Source of the DNA: Vibrio sp. 99-70-13A1
GTDB lineage: Bacteria; Pseudomonadota; Gammaproteobacteria; Enterobacterales; Vibrionaceae
NCBI RefSeq assembly: GCF_013114625.1
Contig: NZ_VTXD01000010.1
Coordinates: forward strand, 50,157 to 114,156
DNA length: 64,000 nt
Direction: 5' to 3'
The position numbers and the translations under genes are program-made. Under the pieces are notes generated by a model that searched no databases, was not told where the DNA came from, and worked only from the letters and a program-made list of their open reading frames with translations. This document shows, piece by piece, positions 1 to 8,603 of the stretch (its first letter is position 1; each line of letters begins with the position of its first letter).

Positions 1-714
1 GTTTGCTTAATCCCTAACTGTGCGGCGACTCGCCATGTTCACTTCACTCTTGATGGAAGTGGCCCTGCTGAACTTACGCCGCCTAAGCTAGAAGAATGGC
101 CAGATATCACTTGGGAAGCGGGCGCGAATACTCGCCGTGTTAACCTTGATGAAGTGACAAAAGAAGATGTACAAGAGTGGAAGACGGGAGAAACTGTCTT
201 ACTATCAGGTAAAATCTTAACTGGTCGTGATGCTGCTCATAAGCGTATTCAAGGCATGCTAGAAAGTGGCGAAGGTTTACCTGAAGGTGTCGATCTGAAA
301 GGTAAGTTCATTTACTACGTAGGTCCAGTAGACGCCGTTGGTGATGAAGCAGTCGGTCCAGCAGGTCCTACAACCTCTACCCGTATGGATAAGTTCACAG
401 ACATGATGCTAGAAGAAACAGGCATCATGGGTATGATTGGTAAAGCAGAGCGAGGCCCTGCAACGGTTGAATCTATCAAGCAACATAAAGCGGTTTACCT
501 AATGGCAGTAGGCGGCGCAGCATACTTGGTTGCTAAAGCGATTAAGAAAGCACGTGTTGTAGCCTTTGAAGATCTTGGTATGGAAGCGATTTACGAATTT
601 GAAGTTGAAGACATGCCAGTGACGGTTGCGGTTGATTCAACGGGGGCGAATGCTCACCAAATCGGTCCAGACACTTGGAAAGTGAAGATTGCTGAAGCGG
701 AAGCCGCTAAGTAA
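1..714 (+). CDS. Fumarate hydratase class I, C-terminal part (cut by window edge)
   Basis: The open frame enters from the left edge, so only about the last 237 residues are present. It holds the end of the Fe-S catalytic alpha domain (a PNCAATRHVHF stretch near the edge) and the whole beta domain with GPAGPTTSTRMD, a VGGAAYL loop and an EDLGMEAIYEFEVEDMPV stretch, which are hallmarks of the oxygen-sensitive [4Fe-4S] class I fumarase. The enzyme interconverts fumarate and malate in the TCA cycle in the cytoplasm. An ATG at 154 opens a shorter frame, but the family homology continues upstream of it, so 154 is not the start. A strong terminator follows. The FumA versus FumB name cannot be decided from the fragment. 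Confidence 0.93.
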   Translation, partial: VCLIPNCAATRHVHFTLDGSGPAELTPPKLEEWPDITWEAGANTRRVNLDEVTKEDVQEWKTGETVLLSGKILTGRDAAHKRIQGMLESGEGLPEGVDLKGKFIYYVGPVDAVGDEAVGPAGPTTSTRMDKFTDMMLEETGIMGMIGKAERGPATVESIKQHKAVYLMAVGGAAYLVAKAIKKARVVAFEDLGMEAIYEFEVEDMPVTVAVDSTGANAHQIGPDTWKVKIAEAEAAK

Positions 715-730
715 AGTCACCCTGAAAACA

Positions 731-759
731 AAAAGTGCAGAATTCACTGCACTTTTTTC
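731..759 (+). terminator. Rho-independent terminator of the fumarase gene
   Basis: Inverted repeat AGTGCAG / CTGCACT with a 6-base loop is followed by a run of six T, 20 bases after the fumarase stop codon. Confidence 0.85.
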
Positions 760-847
760 GTTTTATCAATGATATAGTGAAAACAAGACTATAATGCTAA
801 TTAGATTTAGTATTGAAAAGATAGAAATAAAGAATTAGGAGAGAGGA

Positions 848-1033
848 ATGCCTCGTTTTGTTCAAATCCTACAAATTGTTCTGGCTGTGGTTGTGGGTAG
901 CTTTGTCGGTTACGACTTGATTTTACACGGGATCAGTATTTTCGATGAAAAGTACGTCACCATTAGTTTAGCGCTATTAGCTGTAGTAGAGATTGCTTTG
1001 TTTGTTATCTATAAATTAATTGAAGAAGATTAG
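848..1033 (+). CDS. Small membrane protein of unknown function (61 aa)
   Basis: A 61-residue protein preceded by a strong AGGAGAGAGG ribosome site directly before the ATG. It is almost entirely two hydrophobic segments, about residues 5-26 and 38-56, joined by a short polar loop (HGISIFDEK), and ends in an acidic EED tail, so a two-pass inner-membrane hairpin is expected. A TATAAT at 790-795 could be its -10 box. It stands alone between two terminators. I do not recognise a family and assign no function. Confidence 0.7.
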   Translation: MPRFVQILQIVLAVVVGSFVGYDLILHGISIFDEKYVTISLALLAVVEIALFVIYKLIEED

Positions 1034-1142
1034 ATAGCCGACACTGAGTTTTGAATTGTATAGTCGCGATATTGTGAATTTTTAAGTTGCCGTATAATGT
1101 GTTTAGCAGCTAATAGGGTATAAAAGCCCAGTTAACTATATT

Positions 1143-1180
1143 AAAAAGCCCCTGATTATGATGGTAATCAGGGGCTTTTA
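1143..1180 (+). terminator. Rho-independent terminator
   Basis: Stem AAAAGCCCCTGATTA / TAATCAGGGGCTTTT around a short loop, with T-rich flank; it closes the 61-aa gene unit and separates it from ycjX. Confidence 0.85.
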
Positions 1181-1243
1181 TTCATCTAACATTAATATTG
1201 AATAACCGATAATCAGCACCGAAGAAACGTTGGAGCGAAATGA

Positions 1244-2617
1244 ATGAAGAAGATTACCCAAGAAGTGAGCGATTTTATAAGCAGAGGAACTGACTCACAT
1301 GTAAGAGTCGCTGTTACGGGGTTATCTCGTGCGGGTAAAACTGCATTCATTACTTCATTGGTGAATCAACTTTTACATACCTCAACGCATAGCAACCTTC
1401 CATTATTGTCATCAGCTCGCGAAGGTAGAATCATTGGTGCTAAACGCATCCCTCAAAATAATATGATGATTCCTCGCTTTTCTTACGACGAAGCGATGAA
1501 CTCGTTGCAATCTGATCCCCCAGAGTGGCCAGTACCCACGAGAGATGTCAGTGAAATCCGTTTAGCTATTAAGTACCAGCCAACTAAAGGTGCAAAAAAG
1601 CTATTTTCTAAAAACAGTACACTTCATCTCGATATTGTTGATTATCCCGGCGAATGGCTACTTGATTTACCTTTGTTAGATATGGATTTTGACACCTGGA
1701 GTCAAAACCAATTCGATACCCTGAAAGGAAACAGAAAAGAGTTTGCAGGTGAATGGCTTTCGGTTCTTGACAGTTTTGACGCATTAGCTGATATCAATGA
1801 AAAGCAATTAGCGGACATTTCGGATATTTATACTCAATACTTGTATACCTGTAAAAAAGAAGGTTTGCATTGGGTGCAACCTGGCCGTTTTGTGCTGCCT
1901 GGTGAATTGGCTGGAGCGCCTGTTTTACAGTTTTTCCCTTGTATTGTACCAAGTGGAAAGCCGAGTAAAGAGAGTAACTACTCGATGTTGAAGTCTCGGT
2001 ATGAAGAGTATCAACAGAAAGTCGTTAAAGCTTTTTACAAGAATCATTTCGCAACATTTGACCGTCAAATTGTGCTGGTGGACTGCTTACAGCCTCTGAA
2101 TGCAGGGTATGACTCATTTATTGATATGAGAAATGCATTGGAGCAGCTATTAACGAGCTTTAAATATGGACGCAGTAATGTAGTTAAGCGACTGTTTTCA
2201 CCAAAGATAGATAAGATTCTGTTTGCCGCTTCTAAAGCCGATCATATTACGCCAGAACAGCACCCCAACTTAGTGTCACTGCTGCAGCAAATGGTTCACC
2301 CTGCGTGGCAGCACGCTGCATTTGAGCATATCGATATGAGCTGCATGAGTATTGCTTCAATACAATCTACATCGTCAGGTTATATTTCGAGAGGCGATGA
2401 GAATATACCTGCACTACAGGGGATGAATTTAGAAGGCTTCTCGCAGACGCTTTACCCTGGAGAGGTTCCTCGGAGATTACCAAACAAGCAATATTGGCAG
2501 GATAACCACTTCGAGTTTACAAGCTTTAGGCCATTAAGAGCGGAATCGGATCAGCCTTGCCAACATGTTCGCTTAGATAAAGCGTTAGAGTTTTTGATTG
2601 GAGATAAACTGAAATGA
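1244..2617 (+). CDS. ycjX: YcjX family P-loop protein (DUF463)
   Basis: A 457-aa predicted GTPase-like protein with a Walker A motif GLSRAGKT at residues 26-33, right after a short N-terminal helix, and a DYPGEW stretch that fits a switch/Walker B region; both are typical of the YcjX/DUF463 family. Length agrees with E. coli YcjX (about 465 aa). The ATG is preceded by TTGGAGCG. Its stop overlaps the start of ycjF by four bases (ATGA), so the two are translationally coupled. In enterobacteria the pair accompanies the psp phage-shock genes and is stress induced; no psp genes are visible here. The biochemical role is not established. Confidence 0.92.
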   Translation: MKKITQEVSDFISRGTDSHVRVAVTGLSRAGKTAFITSLVNQLLHTSTHSNLPLLSSAREGRIIGAKRIPQNNMMIPRFSYDEAMNSLQSDPPEWPVPTRDVSEIRLAIKYQPTKGAKKLFSKNSTLHLDIVDYPGEWLLDLPLLDMDFDTWSQNQFDTLKGNRKEFAGEWLSVLDSFDALADINEKQLADISDIYTQYLYTCKKEGLHWVQPGRFVLPGELAGAPVLQFFPCIVPSGKPSKESNYSMLKSRYEEYQQKVVKAFYKNHFATFDRQIVLVDCLQPLNAGYDSFIDMRNALEQLLTSFKYGRSNVVKRLFSPKIDKILFAASKADHITPEQHPNLVSLLQQMVHPAWQHAAFEHIDMSCMSIASIQSTSSGYISRGDENIPALQGMNLEGFSQTLYPGEVPRRLPNKQYWQDNHFEFTSFRPLRAESDQPCQHVRLDKALEFLIGDKLK

Positions 2618-3681
2618 GTGAATTAAAAACAAAGCAAGTCTTTGATCAGCCTTTGAATACTAGCATGGGCTCTGATTCTAGTTTCCAGTCGGATACGACC
2701 GAAGCGCCTCAAGTGGATTTAAACACTCAGCAAATATTCACTGAACAAGAAAAGTTTACGCCGGTTGTGACTGATGAAGTGGAAGGCGAAACGGAACATG
2801 AGCAACAGTTAGAGCAAGTGATCCGTCCAAGTAAACACAGTTCATGGCTTGGGACGGGGGTTCTTACTACATTCACAGCATTAGTGGGCTGGCAAGCCGT
2901 TGACTCTGTTATTACTGCGTTTCAAACGGCTGACTGGCTAACACTGGGTTGGACGGGCTTCATTGCAGGTATTGCTTCTCTTGGCTTAGGGGCTATTGGT
3001 AAAGAATTATGGAAATTACGCTCATTGAAAAAGCATTTCAGTGTGCAAGAGGTCAGTGAGAGCTTACTGACAAGTGATAGCGTAGGAAAAGGGAAAGCAT
3101 TTTGTGAAGATATCGCCAAGCAAGGTGGAATCAAAGAAGAAAGCCCAGCCTATGATAAGTGGAAAAACAGCGTAAACCCTTCACATAGTGATGCTGAAGT
3201 CCTTGATATGTACGATGCTATTGTCGTGAGCCAGCAAGATAAAGAAGCGACGCGGATTATCTCTAGATTTGCGACTGAATCTGCTGCGTTAGTGGCGGTT
3301 AGCCCACTTGCTGCGGTTGATATGCTGCTTGTCGCGTGGCGAAACTTCACAATGATAAATAAACTGGCACAAGTGTACGGTATTGAATTGGGTTACTGGT
3401 CTCGCCTGAGACTATTCAAACTAGTATTGCTTAATATGGCATTAGCGGGAGCAAGTGAGCTTGCTATTGATGCCAGTATGGATCTCATGTCTATGGATCT
3501 TGCCGGAAAAGTGTCGGCAAGAGCAGGGCAAGGTTTAGGTGTGGGTATTCTAACGGCAAGGGTTGGATTAAAAGCAATGTCATTGCTACGACCACTTCCT
3601 TGGCATAAAGACAGAAAAGTAAAGTTGTCGGATTTTCGTAAAGCCATATTGTTAGAAGTGAAACGTATCACTTTGAAATAA
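2614..3681 (+). CDS. ycjF: YcjF family inner-membrane protein (TIGR01620/DUF697)
   Basis: A 355-aa protein coupled to ycjX by a 4-base overlap. The first ~75 residues are acidic and probably disordered; then come hydrophobic segments around residues 80-100 and 107-126 ([18 protein letters not shown]), a charged middle, and a C-terminal hydrophobic region ([22 protein letters not shown] onwards) that corresponds to the DUF697 part. This is the layout of YcjF, an inner-membrane protein found next to YcjX in gammaproteobacteria. Function is unknown in detail; co-occurrence suggests YcjX acts on or through YcjF at the membrane, which is inference. Confidence 0.88.
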   Translation: MSELKTKQVFDQPLNTSMGSDSSFQSDTTEAPQVDLNTQQIFTEQEKFTPVVTDEVEGETEHEQQLEQVIRPSKHSSWLGTGVLTTFTALVGWQAVDSVITAFQTADWLTLGWTGFIAGIASLGLGAIGKELWKLRSLKKHFSVQEVSESLLTSDSVGKGKAFCEDIAKQGGIKEESPAYDKWKNSVNPSHSDAEVLDMYDAIVVSQQDKEATRIISRFATESAALVAVSPLAAVDMLLVAWRNFTMINKLAQVYGIELGYWSRLRLFKLVLLNMALAGASELAIDASMDLMSMDLAGKVSARAGQGLGVGILTARVGLKAMSLLRPLPWHKDRKVKLSDFRKAILLEVKRITLK

Positions 3682-3684
3682 ATA

Positions 3685-3709
3685 AAACGCACTCAATTAG
3701 GGTGCGTTC
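3685..3709 (+). terminator. Hairpin between convergent ycjF and TraF-like genes
   Basis: AACGCAC / GTGCGTT stem with an 8- to 9-base loop lies just after the ycjF stop and before the end of the opposite gene; it probably works for both. Confidence 0.65.
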
Positions 3710-3735
3710 ATTGTATGCAGCGGACTTAGCCTACA

Positions 3736-4884
3736 TTAAAAATGCATGATGAGCTGAGCAGAAGCGCCGTAGTTATTGTCTTTGCCAGCTTGTGCCGCTA
3801 AATCGAATCCAAAAATACCAAATGGTTTAAAACCTAAGCCGACCGTGGCTAGGTCATCAGCATAATCAGTTAAACTGTGCATATAGCCTAAACGAAGTTG
3901 AGCCCAGCTAAACGCATCCAGCTCAGCACCCACTTTCGCATACTGAGTTTTGTAGTCGTATTCTTTAAAGTGCTCTACAGCATTTAAATCAATGTCAGCC
4001 GTTAGGTTGTACCATGATTTATCATATGAGATACCCAGTACAAATTCTGGTTGAACAAGTACCGTCGCTTTTTGCCCGAAGTGCGTTTTGGTTTTCAGTT
4101 CTTGCGATAAGATATTCTTAGCAGATAAGCCAATAATGGTGTTGTCCCCCCACTCATAAGCTGCGCCTAAGTCTATGTTGAATGTAGACTTTTCTACGTA
4201 ATCCTCTTCAACATCAAAGTCGTCATCAAACTCATCCAGTGTTTCAACGTAGTTTAAACCATAGATGCGTTGGTACTTGGGTGAAATGCCAAACATAAAA
4301 TCGTGATCTTTGATAGTAAACGTATCAGCAAAGGTAAAACCCACATCAACAATCGCCACTCCTACCGCCTGACCACTTGAAAGTAGCTCTGAATCAGTAG
4401 GATTATCATTGTGTAAGTCATCATCATGTACATTAAATCTCGCAATGGTAGCTATTTGAGATTTGATGAAGAAGTTGGTACTCATATGTTTATTTGGAAT
4501 GGCGAATACGGTACCTAAATTAGCTTCGACATTTACATTGCCATTATCCAGTTGTTTTAAAGCTTTGCGCCATTCATCTAGTAACTCTTCATTGGTAGGA
4601 TCAAATTGCAATTGGTCATCAATATCTTGGAAGTGATCCAGTTTGTCTATCATGTCATCTCGGTCATGAACCCTTGCCCCAAGAACTGGAAGAATTAACC
4701 CAAAGTTATCGCTTTCTTTATAGCGAGCCGCTAAAGCGGGGTTGTGAAAACTGGATGTAAGGTAAGAGGCAGACGCCGCTCCAGTGCTGCCCATGCCAAC
4801 ACTTCTTGTATCGAAAGAAGTCATGGCAAAACTAGACGCTGAAAAAGTACTGATTATGGTGAGGAATAGTTTGGAGTGTTTCAT
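3736..4884 (-). CDS. TraF-like outer-membrane protein (conjugal transfer TraF, PF13729-type)
   Basis: A 382-aa protein with a signal peptide (basic start, hydrophobic core, cleavage near SSFA-MTSF at about residue 20). The mature part begins with FDTRSVGMGSTGAASAS and HNPALAA, the same opening seen in FadL/TraF-type beta barrels, and it ends in aromatic alternating strands (QLIMHF) as expected for an outer-membrane barrel. Proteins like this are annotated as plasmid transfer protein TraF in vibrios, yet no conjugation gene lies nearby, so the name probably overstates its role. It faces ycjF tail to tail. Confidence 0.75.
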   Translation of the reverse strand: MKHSKLFLTIISTFSASSFAMTSFDTRSVGMGSTGAASASYLTSSFHNPALAARYKESDNFGLILPVLGARVHDRDDMIDKLDHFQDIDDQLQFDPTNEELLDEWRKALKQLDNGNVNVEANLGTVFAIPNKHMSTNFFIKSQIATIARFNVHDDDLHNDNPTDSELLSSGQAVGVAIVDVGFTFADTFTIKDHDFMFGISPKYQRIYGLNYVETLDEFDDDFDVEEDYVEKSTFNIDLGAAYEWGDNTIIGLSAKNILSQELKTKTHFGQKATVLVQPEFVLGISYDKSWYNLTADIDLNAVEHFKEYDYKTQYAKVGAELDAFSWAQLRLGYMHSLTDYADDLATVGLGFKPFGIFGFDLAAQAGKDNNYGASAQLIMHF

Positions 4885-5124
4885 ATTTTAGCCGGATGAG
4901 GTTTATACGGAATAATATAGGCTATGGGTGATTCATTTTAAGTTCCATACAATAACCTTGTTTTAAGTAAGTATTTATTACTAAGTGTTACAGAAAGAAA
5001 TCTTGATTGGTGGGAGTGATGATAAGAGAACATCTCAACCTATTGATATTTAACAACTGAATAGATATAGACCGCTCTATGATGACTCTTTTCTTGACTG
5101 GTTCCATTGCTTAATTCAAACTAG

Positions 5125-5142
5125 TGTCAACTTTTCCTGACA
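5125..5142 (+). promoter_or_regulatory. Candidate TYR box (TyrR autoregulatory site)
   Basis: TGTCAA-N6-CTGACA fits the TyrR operator TGTAAA-N6-TTTACA, including the invariant G and C separated by 14 bases. It sits inside a longer inverted repeat GTGTCA/TGACAC (5124-5143) just upstream of the probable TTG start of tyrR. E. coli TyrR represses its own gene, so autoregulation is the natural reading. Confidence 0.6.
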
Positions 5143-5159
5143 CCTTAATAGGACACATC

Positions 5160-6707
5160 TTGCGTCTTGAAGTTTTGTGTGAAGATCGGCTTGGCTTAAC
5201 GCGTGAGCTGCTCGATATTTTAGCCTCTAAAAGCATTGATTTACGCGGTATAGAAATTGATATTAAAGGCATCATTTACTTAAATTGCCCTGACATTGAT
5301 TTTGATACCTTCAGTGAGTTGATGGCGGAAATTCGCCGTATTTCAGGTGTCAATGATGTCAGGAAAATTCAGTTTATGCCGAGTGAAAGGCACAACACTG
5401 AACTACTTGCACTTTTAGCAAACCTTCCTGATCCTGTGATTGCTATTGACCTGAAAGGGTCTGTAGATATGGCAAACCACGCCGCTCTTAATCTATTCAA
5501 TAAATTAGAAGAAGAAATTATTGGTGAACCAGTGATTTCATTTTTACCTACTTTTAATTTTTCACGCTGGATTGAGGGAGACGTCAATCGTCATCGTGAA
5601 GATGTAGTGTTAGATGGTTTAGATTTCTCTATTGAAATTATTCCCGTTTATCTAGGTGGGGATGTATCTGAACCAGTGCTGGCAAGCGCAGTAATGACGA
5701 TTCGTTCTAGCCGCCAGCAAGATGCGAATGCACATGACTCCTTGCCTGAAAAAAATAATCTAGGTTTTGAGCACTTTGTTGGTATTTCAAACCGCCATAA
5801 AGCTCTGATTAGTCAAGCGAAGAAACTGGCAATGCTTGATCAGCCTCTTTTAATTGAAGGGGACACGGGCACAGGTAAAGAAATGCTAGCGAAAGCGTGT
5901 CATAACCGCTCGAACCGTGCTTCTTTCCCTTTTCTGATTTTAAGCTGTGCTTCAATGCCAGATGATGTGGCTGAAACCGAATTGTTTGGTCATGCTCCTG
6001 GTTCGTTCAATCATGAACAAGGTCATAAAGGTATATTTGAGCAGGCTAACGGCGGGACCGTATTCTTAGATGAGATTGGCGAAATGAGCCCTCATCTTCA
6101 AATCAAATTGCTACGTTTTCTTCAAGATGGCACTTTCCGCCGTGTGGGAGAAGAAGAAGAGATGCATGTTGATGTACGTATTATTGCTTCAACTCGTCAT
6201 AAGTTAGGGGAACTGGCTGATTCAGGATCTTTCCGAGAAGACCTCTTCTATAGGCTGAATGTTTTGACTCTATCGATTCCAGCTTTAAGGGAACGTTCAA
6301 ATGATGTTGGACCGCTTTTAGAATTATTTACTGCCAAATATGCGCACCAGTTAGGCATGCTAAAGCCAAAGCTAACGGAAGAGCTAGTAATTCAACTAGG
6401 TAACTACCAATGGCCAGGTAATATTAGGCAGCTTGATAACATGGTACTAAGGGCGCTGACTGAGCTAGATGGCGATACACTTTCCATTGAACAGTTCCAT
6501 TTACCTAAACTTGAAGCGGTAGCCTCGGGCATGGCGAGCATGAATATTGACGGCTCGCTTGATGAAATTATGAAAGACTATGAATCTCAGATTTTAGAGA
6601 AACTTTATCAGTCTTTCCCATCAAGTCGTAAACTCGCGAAGCGCCTAAATGTCTCCCATACCTCAATTGCAAATAAATTGCGTGATTATGGAATTCGTAA
6701 AAATTGA
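5160..6707 (+). CDS. tyrR: Transcriptional regulator TyrR
   Basis: Regulator of aromatic amino acid synthesis and transport. Order of domains: N-terminal ACT domain opening LRLEVLCEDRLGLTRELLDIL, PAS domain (about residues 78-190), sigma-54-type AAA+ domain with Walker A GDTGTGKE and Walker B FLDEIGE, and a C-terminal helix-turn-helix (RKLAKRLNVSHTSIANKLR). The GAFTGA loop needed to contact sigma-54 is replaced by GHAPGSF, as expected for TyrR, which works with sigma-70. I place the start at TTG 5160, not GTG 5124: it gives 515 aa, aligns with E. coli TyrR (513 aa), and has TAGGA seven bases upstream, whereas the GTG lies inside the TYR box. rimJ starts within its stop codon. Confidence 0.93.
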   Translation: MRLEVLCEDRLGLTRELLDILASKSIDLRGIEIDIKGIIYLNCPDIDFDTFSELMAEIRRISGVNDVRKIQFMPSERHNTELLALLANLPDPVIAIDLKGSVDMANHAALNLFNKLEEEIIGEPVISFLPTFNFSRWIEGDVNRHREDVVLDGLDFSIEIIPVYLGGDVSEPVLASAVMTIRSSRQQDANAHDSLPEKNNLGFEHFVGISNRHKALISQAKKLAMLDQPLLIEGDTGTGKEMLAKACHNRSNRASFPFLILSCASMPDDVAETELFGHAPGSFNHEQGHKGIFEQANGGTVFLDEIGEMSPHLQIKLLRFLQDGTFRRVGEEEEMHVDVRIIASTRHKLGELADSGSFREDLFYRLNVLTLSIPALRERSNDVGPLLELFTAKYAHQLGMLKPKLTEELVIQLGNYQWPGNIRQLDNMVLRALTELDGDTLSIEQFHLPKLEAVASGMASMNIDGSLDEIMKDYESQILEKLYQSFPSSRKLAKRLNVSHTSIANKLRDYGIRKN

Positions 6708-7294
6708 TTGAAGATACCAGCACTAAAGAGAAAGTATGTAAACGGGATGGCGATTTAATATTACGCACTGCTGCCCCTGGTGATGCTGAAATGATCAGCC
6801 AATACTTTATTACGAATCGTCCATATCTAAAGCCTTGGGAGCCAGCTAGAGAAGAACTTTTCTTTAGTGTAGAAGGATGGAGCCAAAGGTTAATCAAGCT
6901 GCATGAGTTGCATAGAATGGGGCTTGGATATTATTGTTTACTAATCAATGCTGAAACTAATGAAATGTTAGGAACCGTGTCTTTTAGTAACCTTTCACGC
7001 TTTCCTTTTCATGCGTGTAATGTTGGTTATTCTCTAGCGGAAAGCGCGCAAGGGCATGGTTATATGCGAAGAGGCTTAAAACTAGCCAAAGACTATATGT
7101 TTGACGTTCAGAATGTACATCGTTTAATGGCTGGTTATATGCCACGTAATAAGCGTAGTGAAAATGTATTAAACCACCTTGGTTTTGAACGCGAAGGGTA
7201 TGCTAAAGATTATTTGCAGATAAATGGTCAATGGGAAGACCACATACTGACTGCTTTGGTTAATCCTCATTGGCAAGATACTCGAATAAGTTAA
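6704..7294 (+). CDS. rimJ: GNAT N-acetyltransferase RimJ (ribosomal protein S5 alanine acetyltransferase family)
   Basis: A 196-aa Gcn5-related acetyltransferase. The GNAT core is visible: LILRTAAPGDAEMIS, the central beta strands (MLGTVSFSNL, NVGYSLAESAQGHGYMRRGLK with the acetyl-CoA loop), and the RimJ-like end RSENVLNHLGFEREGYAKDYLQINGQWEDHILTAL. RimJ acetylates the N-terminal alanine of ribosomal protein S5. The only start that keeps the first strand is TTG 6704, overlapping the tyrR stop by four bases, so it is probably translated by coupling to tyrR. The next in-frame ATG (6791) would delete the first strand. Confidence 0.85.
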   Translation: MIEDTSTKEKVCKRDGDLILRTAAPGDAEMISQYFITNRPYLKPWEPAREELFFSVEGWSQRLIKLHELHRMGLGYYCLLINAETNEMLGTVSFSNLSRFPFHACNVGYSLAESAQGHGYMRRGLKLAKDYMFDVQNVHRLMAGYMPRNKRSENVLNHLGFEREGYAKDYLQINGQWEDHILTALVNPHWQDTRIS

Positions 7295-7398
7295 AGGTTA
7301 GTTTGAAAATAGATTCAGCTAATTTAATACGTAAATAAGAACTAAGAATATATAATGTTAGAAGCATAGCGTTCTAATAATTAAGTTAAGGATATTTG

Positions 7399-7872
7399 AT
7401 GTCATATACAACTTTGGATGAATACCAAAGAAAATGGATTTTCACTCACCAATCTATGCCTTTACCAGCAGAAGATTTAGAGAAGATAAAACCAATGACT
7501 CAGGCTCGTGCTGCACAGTTTTGGAAAGAGAACGTGAGCCCACAAAGCCCAGATTCAGAACGCCTGAGCACGCAAGATTGGCCAAGCAAAGCTTCCAATT
7601 GGAAAGACGAAATTAAGTGGATGAGCTGTTGGGATTCAGATGAGCCAGAACTACCTGAAGGTATTTTGGAGCATATTGACTGGCAAGACGACGTTACGAT
7701 TTACTTCTGTTACGAGAAATACAACGTGCTAGAAACTAAATGGTCAGTGTTTAAAAAGCATTGGAAGAACTTTTTGTTTTACGATGATGGACCAATCTTG
7801 CTTGGTCGACGTCGTACAGAAACGTTATGGTTCTCAACTAAAGGCACCGTTAAACTAGGTAACAGAACTTAG
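7399..7872 (+). CDS. DUF2947 family protein
   Basis: A 157-aa soluble, tryptophan-rich protein of the DUF2947 family common in vibrios (YQRKWIFTHQSMPLP near the start; IYFCYEKYNVLETKWSVFKKHWKNFLFYDDGPIL in the C-terminal half). I use ATG 7399 rather than TTG 7396 because AAGGA lies six bases upstream of the ATG. No catalytic motif is recognisable and the function is unknown. It is transcribed alone and ends at a strong terminator. Confidence 0.82.
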   Translation: MSYTTLDEYQRKWIFTHQSMPLPAEDLEKIKPMTQARAAQFWKENVSPQSPDSERLSTQDWPSKASNWKDEIKWMSCWDSDEPELPEGILEHIDWQDDVTIYFCYEKYNVLETKWSVFKKHWKNFLFYDDGPILLGRRRTETLWFSTKGTVKLGNRT

Positions 7873-7909
7873 TCTTAATACTTATCCAGATCTTCAGTTG
7901 TTGTATATT

Positions 7910-7937
7910 AAAGCGAGCAATAGCTCGCTTTATTCTT
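7910..7937 (+). terminator. Rho-independent terminator after the DUF2947 gene
   Basis: AAAGCGAGC / GCTCGCTTT stem with a four-base loop and T-rich tail. The rest of 7938-8160 is AT-rich and shows no gene. Confidence 0.8.
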
Positions 7938-8162
7938 TTCTTAATCATATTACGTCTTCATCCTTATTGCCTTATCCCTCTATTCTGTATTTATCCTCCT
8001 TCAGCATTAATCTTTTCCAGTCATAAACATTCATCAATATTTAATATACGCCGTGTATATCTAAGTTTGTAGTGGCATAGTTAGATCTATATGTGGATAA
8101 CATTTAATCAAAATCCATATGAGTTAATCAGTGTAATATCTTGCAGAACCATATTTTGTTTG

Positions 8163-8190
8163 TTGAATGTAATTAAATTTAGACTATATT
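8163..8190 (+). promoter_or_regulatory. Sigma-70 promoter for the 71-aa gene
   Basis: TTGAAT, 16-base spacer, TATATT. The predicted transcription start near 8197 leaves a short leader with GGAGG before ATG 8220, and excludes the more upstream ATG at 8091 as the start. Confidence 0.55.
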
Positions 8191-8219
8191 TAAGGTACGA
8201 CCCTGTGTGGAGGTGCCGT

Positions 8220-8435
8220 ATGATTTGGGAAACTCTCGAACGTGTAAATAAACTTCGCAAGGCAGCGTTAGAAGATCCAGAGTTTTTGGACTCGGCTAGA
8301 GTTCATGAAGAATGGATTTTAAATCAAACAAACAACAAAGGAGGCAGCAACGCCGAAAAGCGTAAAGAAAAGAAACTATCTGATATATATGAACACACTG
8401 ATTTTTCAATTAACCCTAGTGGTTCCAAACATTAA
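8220..8435 (+). CDS. Small hypothetical protein (71 aa)
   Basis: The frame is open from 8091, but the start is placed at ATG 8220 because TGGAGG lies eight bases upstream and a good promoter lies between the two ATGs. The 71-aa product is hydrophilic and predicted helical (MIWETLERVNKLRKAALEDPEF), followed by a lysine-rich stretch (AEKRKEKKLSD). No transmembrane segment or signal peptide. I do not recognise the family. It faces the Hsp70 cluster tail to tail. Confidence 0.6.
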   Translation: MIWETLERVNKLRKAALEDPEFLDSARVHEEWILNQTNNKGGSNAEKRKEKKLSDIYEHTDFSINPSGSKH

Positions 8436-8468
8436 GCTTAAGTAAATAATGAACACATTTGTAGTTAA

Positions 8469-8517
8469 CAAAAAATGCCACTATAAAATCTAAAGCTAAG
8501 ATTTGTAGTGGCATTTT
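8469..8517. terminator. Large bidirectional hairpin between convergent genes
   Basis: Outer stem AAAATGCCACTA / TAGTGGCATTTT and an inner stem AAATCT / AGATTT. T runs on both strands fit a terminator for the 71-aa gene and possibly for the Hsp70 cluster on the other strand. Confidence 0.65.
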
Positions 8518-8535
8518 CATTTATGTAACCATAAT

Positions 8536-8594
8536 TAAAGCTAAAGCTAAAGCTAAAGCTAAAGCTAAAGCTAAAGCTAAAGCTAAAGCTAAAG
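8536..8594. repeat. Hexanucleotide tandem repeat (TAAAGC), nearly 10 copies
   Basis: Nine perfect copies of TAAAGC plus five bases of a tenth, ending nine bases before the stop codon of the Hsp70-DUF3731 gene. It lies between two convergent genes, so it is not in a promoter. Confidence 0.97.
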
Positions 8595-8603
8595 GGAGGT
8601 TCT

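Noticed and set aside
3736..4884. Evidence of a conjugative element from the TraF-like gene
   Set aside because: No other tra, mobilisation, integrase or replication gene is in reach; the protein looks like an ordinary outer-membrane barrel.
8091..8219. N-terminal extension of the 71-aa protein
   Set aside because: Lies upstream of a good promoter and a strong ribosome site at the internal ATG.
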